Origin: Thalassospira lucentensis
GTDB lineage: Bacteria > Pseudomonadota > Alphaproteobacteria > Rhodospirillales > Thalassospiraceae
DNA length: 64,000 nt
Direction of reading: 5' to 3'
Assembly: GCF_001613805.1 (NCBI RefSeq)
Contig: NZ_LPVY01000012.1
Span: 124,001-188,000 of the forward strand
Both the position numbers and the translations under genes were made by a program. How positions within the stretch are numbered: position 1 is the first letter of the stretch; each line of letters opens with the position of its first letter. This document shows positions 33,482 through 42,067 of the stretch, piece by piece. The notes under the pieces were generated by a model. The model did not search any database and was not told where the DNA came from. It saw nothing but the letters and a program-made list of their open reading frames with translations.

Positions 33482-34375
33482 ATGCAGTACAGAAAGCTGC
33501 AAGATGACGATCTTCATGCTCTTGACGCATTTCTCGCAACCCATGCCGAAACCAGCATGGTCCTGCGCAGCAATTTGCGAAAAATCGGCATGAACCGACG
33601 TCATCATCCGCTTTCGGGCTGCTATTACGGCGAAGTTTCCGGCTATGGTGCTGTGACGGCGGTTTTGACGATATTTGGCAACGGCAATGTCTTTGTGCAA
33701 ACCGGCGGAAAGCCTGTGCCGCGTGGTTTGATTGATCTGTCTTGTACCGAAAATGCACAACCGGTGGCCGGTTTCTTTGGCCCGGCCGATCAGGCACAGG
33801 ACGTGATTGATCTTCTGGGGCTTGGCGATGCGCAATTTGCCATCAATGCATGCGATGCTTTTTATCGGCTTGATCTCGCCAATTTGATCCTGCCGCAAAA
33901 TGTGCGGTCGGACAGCTTCCAGATGGTGGATGCGGAACGGATTGATCGCAATACGCTTCTGCGCTGGCTGCGCGCCTACGAGATCGAGGCATTGGGCGGA
34001 GAGGATACACCAGCCCTTGATAGCCGGATCGCCAGTCGCCTTGTCCATGCACTTAATGACCGCAATATGTGGGCGCTTGTCGTTGATGGCGTTCCGGTCA
34101 GTCTTTCGGGGTTCAACGCCGAACTGCCCGACATGGTCCAGATCGGCCCGGTCTGGACGCCGCCCGAACAGCGCAGCAACGGCTATGCGCGTATTCTTGT
34201 CGCCAAAACGCTTCTGGCGGCTCGCGCGCGTGGCGTAACCCGTGCGGTGCTGTCAACGGATAGCCCGGCCGCGGCAAAGGCTTATGAGGCGATCGGGTTT
34301 GAGAGAGATGGGGCGTATCGCTTGGCGTTGCTGGCGAACCCGGTTAAGCTGACCAGAGAGCTTTCATGTCAATGA
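33482..34375 (+). CDS. GNAT-family N-acetyltransferase
   Basis: A 297-residue protein with an N-terminal region of about 125 residues of unclear fold and a C-terminal GNAT domain. The acetyl-CoA site is PPEQRSNGYARILVAKTLL near residue 233 (relaxed R/QxxGxG/A motif), followed by the strand RAVLSTDSPAAAKAYEAIGFERDGAYRL typical of the end of the fold. The substrate is unknown. AAAGGGA gives a good ribosome-binding site. The stop is within 10 nt of the start of the next gene, whose ribosome-binding site it overlaps, so they are co-transcribed. Confidence 0.85.
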   Translation: MQYRKLQDDDLHALDAFLATHAETSMVLRSNLRKIGMNRRHHPLSGCYYGEVSGYGAVTAVLTIFGNGNVFVQTGGKPVPRGLIDLSCTENAQPVAGFFGPADQAQDVIDLLGLGDAQFAINACDAFYRLDLANLILPQNVRSDSFQMVDAERIDRNTLLRWLRAYEIEALGGEDTPALDSRIASRLVHALNDRNMWALVVDGVPVSLSGFNAELPDMVQIGPVWTPPEQRSNGYARILVAKTLLAARARGVTRAVLSTDSPAAAKAYEAIGFERDGAYRLALLANPVKLTRELSCQ

Positions 34376-34384
34376 GGTGCGCCC

Positions 34385-35731
34385 GTGACGGGGCCTGAGA
34401 GATTGCTGCGCTTTAAACAAATCCTGCTGCCGGTCCTTGGGCTGGCGGCAGGGCTATTTGCCGGTGCAATGCCCATTGATGCAGTCGCACAGAATTTGTC
34501 CCAGGTTTTATACCGTTTCGAAGACCGGCCGCTGGTTTTAGGGAAATACGGTGCGATTGCCGATTTTCAGAGCCGGTTGTTTGTTGCTGCGGCAAGTTGC
34601 AAGCGTGGCAGTACGTCTGCCTATGGGGCGGCGGATGGTATTGTCGGGGACAAGACGCGTCGTGCGATCATGGATTTGCAGCCCTGCCTTGATTCAAGCG
34701 TTAAAGCGGCCATCGGGGCCGGGAACCCCGGCGCGATCACGGTCGGTTTGTGGAAACTGTTGATGCCAGCAGAGCAGCCCTTTCCCGACGCGATCACGCG
34801 GGCCAATCATCTGACCTTTGCGCTTGAGGGCACGGATTATGATGCCATTCAGTTCAATTTCTGCCAGTCGCGCAACCCGCGGAGCGGCAAGCGGTATCTG
34901 GAAGGCGATCCGTGGTGTTACACCAATGATCCAAATGCCTATCTGACCTGGGGGCCGCGTGGGGCAACCGCCGGGGCGGGGGCGGAAATCCAGCAGATCA
35001 TCTTTGCCGCTGAACGCGCCAACCCCGGCCTGCTTAATGCCGTCTTTGGCCCGCATACGGATGCGATGCATCGTCTGGCGCTGGGGAACAATCAAAGCGC
35101 ATTTGATATCCTGTGTGCGATCTGGATCGATCCGAAACGCCGGGCCGATTTTACCGCCCGGTTTGCACAATATGGCGCATTGCCCGAAGTACAGCGTGCC
35201 TATCGCCGGGTTTATGATGCTGCCAATGCCGACGGCGGAAAAATCGCCCGGTTTTTCAAGATTTATGCCGCCCTGAAACCCGTTATTGGCCGTGATCCGA
35301 CCGAGATTGATCTGGCCTATTTTATCGACATGGCGACCCACGGCATGGCACCACCCGGCAATGTTTCCGATCTGTCGGCAAAGATGGTCAATTTCGCCAG
35401 CCGGACGCGCAATGTGCCAAGCCCCGGCGAATTGCGCCGTCAGCTTGCGGCATGGTTACCGTCCCAGCATAAATATAACGACCGGATCGCCCGCGATGCG
35501 ATTTTCCTGATTGATGATCCCGAAATCAAGTTATCGGATACCCATCGCCGGATCTGGCAGCAACGATCCGGGTTAAAGGCCAGCGATTTTGGCCTTTCGG
35601 ATCATCGTTATGTTTCGGGCTACCCGGTGGCAGCCCCGACCGGGTTTGAGCAGATCGAACGGTTTTATACCGTTCTGCCCGAGGATAAGCGCGCCTGTCC
35701 GGCCAATGTCCGCAAGTCGCGACGACCTTGA
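34385..35731 (+). CDS. Exported protein, possible lysozyme-like hydrolase
   Basis: A 448-residue protein starting at GTG, with a signal peptide (hydrophobic core LLPVLGLAAGLFAGA, cleavage after VAQ near residue 36). After a segment with two Cys (residues about 70-98) that looks like a peptidoglycan-binding module (DGIVGDKTRRAIMDLQ), residues about 142-200 contain LTFALEGTDYDAIQFNFC and YLTWGPRGATAGAGAEIQ, whose Glu and Asp pattern recalls lysozyme/chitosanase-fold glycosidases. This is a low-confidence fold guess. It ends with a Cys near the C-terminus. It shares an operon with the GNAT gene. Confidence 0.7.
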   Translation: MTGPERLLRFKQILLPVLGLAAGLFAGAMPIDAVAQNLSQVLYRFEDRPLVLGKYGAIADFQSRLFVAAASCKRGSTSAYGAADGIVGDKTRRAIMDLQPCLDSSVKAAIGAGNPGAITVGLWKLLMPAEQPFPDAITRANHLTFALEGTDYDAIQFNFCQSRNPRSGKRYLEGDPWCYTNDPNAYLTWGPRGATAGAGAEIQQIIFAAERANPGLLNAVFGPHTDAMHRLALGNNQSAFDILCAIWIDPKRRADFTARFAQYGALPEVQRAYRRVYDAANADGGKIARFFKIYAALKPVIGRDPTEIDLAYFIDMATHGMAPPGNVSDLSAKMVNFASRTRNVPSPGELRRQLAAWLPSQHKYNDRIARDAIFLIDDPEIKLSDTHRRIWQQRSGLKASDFGLSDHRYVSGYPVAAPTGFEQIERFYTVLPEDKRACPANVRKSRRP

Positions 35732-35915
35732 TCGAAGAGTTGATTGTGCGGGACCAATGTGATGCATGTCATCACTGCATGGGTCCCGATCCGGGAATGC
35801 AGGGGAAAAGCCGCCTAAAGGCTTGCATCTGCGGGGCTTGTTTGCCAACATCCGCCCGTTAACCGCGCCCGGTGACCATGAAGGTCAGGGTGAGCCTATA
35901 GGAGCAAGATTTGAA

Positions 35916-36962
35916 ATGAGCGACGTTAAGGTCAAAGTCGGAATTCTCGGTGCCAGCGGATATACCGGGGCGGAACTGGTTCGTATTCTTGCGCACCATG
36001 CCGCTTCTGAAATCACCCTGCTGACCGCAGACCGACGCGCCGGACGTCCGTTCGGGGAGGTTTTCCCGCATCTTGCCCATCTGGAATTACCGACCATGAT
36101 CCGGATCGAGGATGCGGACTGGTCGATGGTCGATGTGATTTTCTGCGCGCTGCCGCATGGCACGACGCAGGAAGTGATTGCCGGTCTGCCGGACCATGTC
36201 AAAGTTGTCGATCTGTCGGCGGATTTCCGTTTGTTCGATGCCGCGACCTACAAGGAGTGGTACGGGGCGGAGCATGCCGCGCAGGATTTGCAGAAAGAGG
36301 TCGTTTATGGCCTGACCGAACTGCACCGTGAAAAGATCAAAAAGGCGCGCGTTGTTGCCAATCCGGGATGTTATCCAACCCCGGTGCAGCTTTCGCTGAC
36401 GCCGCTTCTGGAACAGAAGCTGGTGCATGCCGATGACATTATCATTGATGCGAAATCCGGTGTGACCGGTGCAGGCCGTTCGCCGAAAGAAGGCATTTTG
36501 TATGCCGAAGTCACCGAAGGCATTCACGCCTATGGCACCGGCGGGCATCGCCATGCACCCGAGATCGAGCAGGGCCTTGCCTGGGCCGCCGGACAGGATG
36601 TTGTGGTGAACTTTTCACCGCACCTGATGCCGATGAGCCGCGGCATCCTTGAAAGCATCTATGTCAAAATGACCGATGGCACCTCGGCCGAAGACATTCA
36701 GGCCGCCCTTGAAAAACGTTATGCCGACGAGCCGTTCGTGCGTGTTCTGCCGTTCGGGGTGACGCCGCAGACCCGTCATGTGCGTGGGTCGAATTATGTG
36801 CTGATTGGCGTGGTCAAGGATCGCGTGCCGGGCCGTGTGATCATTGTTGCGGTCGAGGATAACCTGGTTAAAGGCGCATCGGGGCAGGCGGTTCAGAACA
36901 TGAATGTCATGCTGGGCCTGCCGGAAACCATGGGGCTTGAGATCGAGCCACTGTTCCCGTAA
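35916..36962 (+). CDS. argC: N-acetyl-gamma-glutamyl-phosphate reductase
   Basis: A 348-residue arginine-biosynthesis enzyme that reduces N-acetylglutamyl phosphate to the semialdehyde with NADPH. Shows the Rossmann start VGILGASGYTGAELVRIL, the catalytic Cys in VANPGCYPTPVQL, and the GVTGAGRSPKEG and HRHAPEIEQG segments typical of the type 1 enzyme. The ATG at 35916 starts 6 residues before the Rossmann motif and has TAGGAG upstream; an in-frame ATG at 35766 would add 50 non-conserved residues. Followed by its own terminator. Confidence 0.96.
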   Translation: MSDVKVKVGILGASGYTGAELVRILAHHAASEITLLTADRRAGRPFGEVFPHLAHLELPTMIRIEDADWSMVDVIFCALPHGTTQEVIAGLPDHVKVVDLSADFRLFDAATYKEWYGAEHAAQDLQKEVVYGLTELHREKIKKARVVANPGCYPTPVQLSLTPLLEQKLVHADDIIIDAKSGVTGAGRSPKEGILYAEVTEGIHAYGTGGHRHAPEIEQGLAWAAGQDVVVNFSPHLMPMSRGILESIYVKMTDGTSAEDIQAALEKRYADEPFVRVLPFGVTPQTRHVRGSNYVLIGVVKDRVPGRVIIVAVEDNLVKGASGQAVQNMNVMLGLPETMGLEIEPLFP

Positions 36963-36982
36963 TCGCGCGACAGCATCCTGTC

Positions 36983-37018
36983 AAAAGGGGCGTGTCCGGT
37001 CTGGATGCGCCCCTTTTT
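36983..37018 (+). terminator. Terminator of argC
   Basis: AAAAGGGGCG (36983-36992) pairs with CGCCCCTTTT (37008-37017) with T after it; loop of 15 nt. The MocR gene ends just to the right. Confidence 0.85.
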
Positions 37019-37028
37019 CGTGGCCGCA

Positions 37029-38438
37029 TCATGCGTTTGAGATCGCCCGTTCAAGAACGGTGAAAACACGATCGTCTTCGCATTGTGCGATGTTAAATCG
37101 CATCAGGTTTCCGGCCGATTGTGAGATGCTGAAAACATTGCCGGGTGCCAGAACCACACCATCGGCCAGCGCATTGCGGGCAAGTGTTGCGGCATCGATG
37201 GGGGCGGGCAGGTGACACCACAGGAAAATCCCGGCATCGGGTCTGATCGCCGGTGTGATGCCAAGCGCGCCAAGACGGGTTTCGGTGACGGACATGGTCC
37301 GCGTCAGCCGGTCGCGCAGGGCGTCCATATGTTTGCGATAAGTGCCGTCCTTCAGGACCGAGAAAATCAGTTCGGCCGAAAAATTCGGGCTTGAAAATCC
37401 CGTCGCGATCTTGAGGTCCGTCAGGCCTTCGATCCAGTCGGGACTTGCCGCGATATAGCCGCACCGGACCGAGGCCGAAAGCGTTTTGGAAAAGCTTCCG
37501 ATATGGACAACCCGGTCAAGCCCGCCAAGAGCTGCCAGCCTTGGGGCAGGGGTGTTTTCGAAATCGGCAAAAATATCGTCTTCGATGATGATCAGGTCAT
37601 GTTCTTCGGCAATGTTCAAAACGCGGTGCGCGACCATCGGCGACAGTGACGCGCCGGTCGGGTTGTGCAGTCCGGAATTGGTAATGTAGAGGCGGGGCTT
37701 GTGCGCGGCGGCAATCCGGGCAAAGGCATCGATATCAGGGCCATTGGCGGTAAAGGGCACGCCGATAATGTTGGCGCGATGCGCGCGCAGCAATGCCTGA
37801 AAATTGAAATAGCACGGATCATCGATCAGCACCGTATCGCCCGGTTCGATCAGGAACCGGCACAGCATATCGATTGCCTGTGTCCCGGACTCGGTCAACA
37901 GAATCTGGCCGGGATCGGCATTGATGCCATAGGTGCCCATTCGGCGCGACAGGAGTTGGCGCAGGGCGGGCAGGCCAAGCGGTGTGCCGTAATCGACGAG
38001 CGTGGCATCATCAGCGCGTGACAGATTGCGAAGCGCGCGTCTGATGGCTGTTTCAGGCATCCAGTCCGCCGGAAGCCAGCCGCAACCAGGTTTGATCATA
38101 TCCGGTCGGGCATCAAGCGACTGGCGCGAAACCCAGAACGGATCAATGGCCCGATCCAGTTTCGGGCCGATTTGGGCAATCGAAAGCGGTGCGGTGTGAC
38201 CTGACACATAAAAACCAGATCCGCGGCGGGCCTCGATCATGCCTTCGGCCACCAGCCGGTCATAGGCTTCGACCACGGTCGAGTTTGACACCTTCATCTG
38301 TCGCGCAAGCCCCCGGATCGAGGGCAGGCGATCCCCGGCAAGCAGATTGCGTGCACCAATCCGGTCGCGGATTACGGCCATGACGCGGGCGACAAGTGTT
38401 CCGTTGTCCGACTGTTTTGGTGATCCGTCAGGTGCCAC
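37029..38438 (-). CDS. MocR-type GntR/aminotransferase transcriptional regulator
   Basis: A 469-residue fusion. Residues about 15-85 form a GntR winged helix (LPSIRGLARQMKVSNSTVVEAYDRLVAEG, then GSGFYVSG); residues 110-469 form a type I aminotransferase fold with the PLP-binding Lys in GSFSKTLSASVRCGYI. MocR proteins sense PLP or amino compounds and control divergent genes. The start is GTG at 38436-38438 with AGGAG upstream. It is divergent from an EamA transporter gene 109 bp away, the classical MocR arrangement, so it probably controls that exporter. Confidence 0.92.
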   Translation of the reverse strand: MAPDGSPKQSDNGTLVARVMAVIRDRIGARNLLAGDRLPSIRGLARQMKVSNSTVVEAYDRLVAEGMIEARRGSGFYVSGHTAPLSIAQIGPKLDRAIDPFWVSRQSLDARPDMIKPGCGWLPADWMPETAIRRALRNLSRADDATLVDYGTPLGLPALRQLLSRRMGTYGINADPGQILLTESGTQAIDMLCRFLIEPGDTVLIDDPCYFNFQALLRAHRANIIGVPFTANGPDIDAFARIAAAHKPRLYITNSGLHNPTGASLSPMVAHRVLNIAEEHDLIIIEDDIFADFENTPAPRLAALGGLDRVVHIGSFSKTLSASVRCGYIAASPDWIEGLTDLKIATGFSSPNFSAELIFSVLKDGTYRKHMDALRDRLTRTMSVTETRLGALGITPAIRPDAGIFLWCHLPAPIDAATLARNALADGVVLAPGNVFSISQSAGNLMRFNIAQCEDDRVFTVLERAISNA

Positions 38439-38448
38439 TGTATTGCTC

Positions 38449-38463
38449 CTGTAATCAGTACAG
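38449..38463. promoter_or_regulatory. Candidate MocR operator
   Basis: CTGTA (38449-38453) and TACAG (38459-38463) form an inverted repeat with a 5-bp spacer, just upstream of the MocR start in the divergent promoter region. Assignment is by position only. Confidence 0.35.
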
Positions 38464-38547
38464 TTTGTTTGAATTGTATTTTATTGTGTCTGGTCGATGT
38501 GCGGCTGGCAAGCGATAGATAAACCTTCGAACATGACGGAGGTTTTG

Positions 38548-39423
38548 ATGGCAATTGCAGTGCAACGGACAAGTGGTGGTTGGATCAGCGGGATGATCGG
38601 TATCCTGATTTTCAGCGGGTCGTTACCCGCCACCCGGATTGCCGTCATGGATTTTGATCCGCTGTTTCTGACCGTTGCGCGTGCGGCAATTGCCGGTCTG
38701 CTGGCCGCCATATTGCTTGTGGTGTCGCGAACCGCCCGGCCGCAGGCATCGGACTGGATGTCATTGCTGGTGGTGGCGGGCGGGGTTGTTGTCGGCTTTC
38801 CGTTGCTGACCGCCCTTGCACTTGAACATATCACCTCGGCCAGATCGATTGTGTTTATCGGTTTGCTGCCGCTGGCGACGGCGATTTTCGGTGTGCTGCG
38901 CGGTGGTGAGCGGCCAAAGGTCGTGTTCTGGCTTTTTTCGGTTCTTGGCAGTGCACTTGTCGCCGGCTTTGCTGCCATGGAAAGCAATGCAGGGTCATTA
39001 CGCGGTGATCTTTACATGCTGGGGGCGGTGATCGTTTGCGGGCTCGGTTATGCCGAGGGTGCAAAACTGTCCCGATGTCTTGGTGGATGGCAGGTGATCT
39101 GCTGGGCGCTGGTGATTTCGCTGGTGCCGATGCTTGCACTTTGTGTTGCGACCTTGCCGGATAGCTTTGCCGGAGTTGGCATTCCCGCTTGGTTTGGTCT
39201 TGGTTATGTTTCGCTGTTCAGCATGCTGATCGGGTTTTTCTTCTGGTATCGCGGATTGGCCCTGGGCGGAATTGCGGCGGTCGGGCAGTTGCAATTGCTG
39301 CAGCCGTTCTTTGGTCTGCTGCTGGCAGGGTTGCTTCTGGCCGAGCCGGTGGGTGGCCTGATGATCGTGGTGACAGTCGGCGTGGTTGCCTGTGTTGCCG
39401 GGGCCAAACGGTTTGCCCGATAG
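38548..39423 (+). CDS. EamA/DMT-family transporter
   Basis: A 291-residue inner-membrane protein with ten predicted helices in two EamA repeats (helices 1-5 ending with the short amphipathic loop near residue 145; helices 6-10 beginning LRGDLYMLGAVIVCGL). Such carriers export amino acids or metabolites; substrate unknown. The ATG at 38548 has GGAGG five bases upstream; earlier ATGs at 38497 and 38533 lack such a site. It converges on a solute-binding protein gene 14 bp away. Confidence 0.9.
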   Translation: MAIAVQRTSGGWISGMIGILIFSGSLPATRIAVMDFDPLFLTVARAAIAGLLAAILLVVSRTARPQASDWMSLLVVAGGVVVGFPLLTALALEHITSARSIVFIGLLPLATAIFGVLRGGERPKVVFWLFSVLGSALVAGFAAMESNAGSLRGDLYMLGAVIVCGLGYAEGAKLSRCLGGWQVICWALVISLVPMLALCVATLPDSFAGVGIPAWFGLGYVSLFSMLIGFFFWYRGLALGGIAAVGQLQLLQPFFGLLLAGLLLAEPVGGLMIVVTVGVVACVAGAKRFAR

Positions 39424-39437
39424 GTTTCAATATCTGG

Positions 39438-40298
39438 CTATTCGGTTGGTGCGAGTTGGTCCGGGTATTTCGCATCGTCACTTGCGGGCCAGTACCGGGC
39501 ATGGATCCGGGCAATGAAACCTTCCTCGCGCAGGTCGGTGATGATTTTCGATATCTGATCTGTCTGGCTCATCAATGGGGAATTTCGTGATACCGCGATA
39601 TGGATATCATTGTGATGATCGGGTCTGAAATCGGCCTTGCGGATGATATCTCCAAGGTTGTTGCGCCGGATTTCAAAATCGACATTGGCGTCGGACCCGA
39701 CAATGACATCGACACGGCTTGCCTCGAGCATGCGCAGCAGTAGCATTTCGCTGCTGGCTTCGAATTTGTTCAGTGATGTGTCGCTGTCGAATGGCTCGAA
39801 ATAGCGAGAGTCAACCACGGAGCCGACTGCAAGCGTTTTGAGGTCGTTATATTGTGATATCTGGGTGTTCTTGCCCTGTCGGACATAAAATACCGGGCTG
39901 ACACGGCTATAGGCGGGCTTGATGTAAAACGCGAATTTTTCGCGTTCGGCTGTGTAGGCAAAGCTTGAAAGAACGTCGATATCACCTTCTTCAAGCATTT
40001 TAAGACACCGCCGCCACGGGCAGGGCTGAAGCACGAGAACCTTGCCCATACGGTGCGACAGTTCGGTCAGGATCGCCATATCGATCCCGTGTGGTCCCGA
40101 CGCGTCATCAATCACAAACGGTTCCCATACCGAAAAAGCGGCACGCAATTGTCCCTGACGAAGAGGTTCTGACTGCGCGCGCGCATCCCTGGTAATTGCG
40201 ACACCACATACAATAATGATCGCAGCCAGCAGAATGAAGCCGACAAGCTGTCTGGGTCGTTTTGGGAGGTCAAATTTCCGATGTGCTGGCATGATCAC
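39438..40298 (-). CDS. Periplasmic solute-binding protein, family 3, without transporter
   Basis: A 286-residue family-3 extracellular solute-binding protein. The N-terminal helix (LVGFILLAAIIIVCGVAI, then cleavage near ARAQ at residue 41) is a signal peptide. The mature part has the pattern FSVWEPFVIDDASGPHGIDMAIL, CPWRRCLKMLEEGDIDVLSSF, and EREKFAFYIKPAYS, similar to the two binding proteins near 56.3 and 58.2 kb. No permease or ATPase gene adjoins it, so it may act as a sensor or supply a distant transporter. It contains two Cys in the CPWRRC segment, unusual for the family. Confidence 0.8.
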   Translation of the reverse strand: MIMPAHRKFDLPKRPRQLVGFILLAAIIIVCGVAITRDARAQSEPLRQGQLRAAFSVWEPFVIDDASGPHGIDMAILTELSHRMGKVLVLQPCPWRRCLKMLEEGDIDVLSSFAYTAEREKFAFYIKPAYSRVSPVFYVRQGKNTQISQYNDLKTLAVGSVVDSRYFEPFDSDTSLNKFEASSEMLLLRMLEASRVDVIVGSDANVDFEIRRNNLGDIIRKADFRPDHHNDIHIAVSRNSPLMSQTDQISKIITDLREEGFIARIHARYWPASDDAKYPDQLAPTE

Positions 40299-40434
40299 GA
40301 TTTGGATGAGAACGGGGTTTCCATATCCACATGTTAGAATTTAAACTGTCAAATCAAGATGCCGCTATTGTCCCGGTAAGGGGCAGGTGCAGAGCCAGTC
40401 AAAAATGATCCTACAATTGAAAGGTCGTCAGACC

Positions 40435-40968
40435 ATGATCCTGACCTATCGCGGGGTGCGCCCCACCATTGATGAAACGGCCTTTATCGCGCCGAATGCG
40501 ACAATCACCGGCGATGTTGAAATCGGGGCGGAAACCGGGATCTGGTTTGGCTGTGTCATCCGTGGTGACGTCCATGAAATCCGCATCGGATCGCGCACCA
40601 ATATTCAGGACCTGACCATGGTGCATGTCGCCAAGGGCAAGTTCGGCACCTATATCGGGGACGATGTGACCATCGGCCATTCTGCTGTCATCCATGCCTG
40701 CACGCTCGAAGACAGAAGTTTCGTCGGCATGAGTGCTACTGTCATGGATGGTTGCGTGATCGAGCAGGGGGCGATGCTTGGAGCCGGTGCGCTTCTGGCA
40801 CCGGGGAAACGTATTCCGGCGGGGGAACTTTGGGCCGGTGTTCCGGCGCGCAAGGTGCGTGACCTGACACAGGAAGAAATCGAATTTTTCAAAGTTTCCG
40901 CGGATCGTTATGCCGATCTTGGGCAGGAATATCGTGTGACAATTCCAGATGACCTGAAATCTGAATGA
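40435..40968 (+). CDS. Gamma-class carbonic anhydrase-like hexapeptide protein
   Basis: A 177-residue left-handed beta-helix protein (hexapeptide repeats across the first 140 residues). Ligand positions for the trimeric zinc site are recognisable: His in MVHVAKG and the two His in IGHSAVIHAC. The RGD segment (CVIRGDVHEIRIG) and the C-terminal helix EEIEFFKVSADRYADL fit the YrdA/PaaY/gamma-CA group. Catalytic activity varies within this family. The ATG at 40435 is chosen as it directly precedes the repeat and has GAAAGG upstream. Confidence 0.9.
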   Translation: MILTYRGVRPTIDETAFIAPNATITGDVEIGAETGIWFGCVIRGDVHEIRIGSRTNIQDLTMVHVAKGKFGTYIGDDVTIGHSAVIHACTLEDRSFVGMSATVMDGCVIEQGAMLGAGALLAPGKRIPAGELWAGVPARKVRDLTQEEIEFFKVSADRYADLGQEYRVTIPDDLKSE

Positions 40969-41104
40969 CAACTGCGATTGTCGAACGCCAAGGAACTTCT
41001 TGCCTGCGTCAGGACCCTGCGTTAGCAAGCAATTCAGATATCCATAAAAACATATAACCTGCCGCGCGCCACCACGCCCGGCGACCAGAAAACGGAACCG
41101 GGAA

Positions 41105-42004
41105 ATGACGCGTTGGCAGGCGAATGCCGTAATCGTTTTTGTTGCCCTTATTTGGGGTACGACTTTTGTCGTCCAGCAAACCAGCATGGACAATATCGGC
41201 CCGCAATATTTTACCGGTGTACGGTTCCTGTTGGGGACGTTTGTGGTGTTGCCGTTTGCCCTTCGTGAAGTGCGCAGAATGAAGCGCGAAGGACGCACGC
41301 TTTCGAGGGCTAACAAGCTTGGCCTGATCTTTACCGGCGTTTCGATGTATCTGGCCAGCATCCTTCAGCAGATCGGCATCATGGATACCACCGTCACCAA
41401 TGCGGCCTTTCTGACGGCATTTTATGTGCCGCTGGTGCCGGTTCTGGCTTTTATGGTGTTTCGGACAAAGCCCCACTGGTCGGTTTGGCCGGGGGGCGTG
41501 ATGTGTGTTTTCGGTACGTATCTGCTGAGTGGTGGTAACCTGTCGGCGCTTGGGGCCGGTGATTTCTGGGTCATGGGAAGTGCGCTTTTCTGGGCCGTTC
41601 AGGTGGTGATGATCGGTGTAATGGTGACCCGGACCAACGCCCCGGCACTGGTCGCGACGGTGCAATTCTTCATTACCGGTATTTTCGGCATGGCGATGGG
41701 CGGCATGCTTGAGACTTTCAGCTTTGCCGATATCTACAATGCCGGGTTTGAAATCCTCTATGCCGGGATCATGTCGGCGGGGATCGCCTTTACCCTGCAG
41801 GCGGTGGCCCAGAATTATACCGAGGCCGCAGATGCCGCGATCATCATGAGTGCGGAGGCGGTATTTGCCGCAATCGCCGGGGCATTCTTCCTTGGAGAAC
41901 GACTGGCACCCGCCGAATATGCCGGTTGCGGGGTGATCCTTGCGGCGATCATCGGAGTACAATTGTTGCCGATGATGGGGCGCCGTCCCAAGGTTGCGAT
42001 CTAA
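41105..42004 (+). CDS. DMT-family transporter (EamA)
   Basis: A 299-residue inner-membrane protein with ten predicted helices in two EamA repeats (first: FVALIWGTTFVVQQTSMDNIGP, second: GDFWVMGSALFWAVQVVMIG). The motif YTEAADAAIIMSAEAVFAAI near residue 240 is a classic EamA helix. It exports an unidentified metabolite. GGAA precedes the ATG. About 140 bp separate it from the carbonic-anhydrase gene. Confidence 0.92.
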   Translation: MTRWQANAVIVFVALIWGTTFVVQQTSMDNIGPQYFTGVRFLLGTFVVLPFALREVRRMKREGRTLSRANKLGLIFTGVSMYLASILQQIGIMDTTVTNAAFLTAFYVPLVPVLAFMVFRTKPHWSVWPGGVMCVFGTYLLSGGNLSALGAGDFWVMGSALFWAVQVVMIGVMVTRTNAPALVATVQFFITGIFGMAMGGMLETFSFADIYNAGFEILYAGIMSAGIAFTLQAVAQNYTEAADAAIIMSAEAVFAAIAGAFFLGERLAPAEYAGCGVILAAIIGVQLLPMMGRRPKVAI

Positions 42005-42067
42005 GCTGAATTATCCGGCTGGTACCATTGACCTTTATCAAGGCAAGGTGCAATTAGGATGTTGTAA

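Noticed and set aside
41009-41962. A 317-codon open frame on the minus strand
   Set aside because: Antisense to the DMT transporter gene, His/Arg-rich and without any domain pattern.
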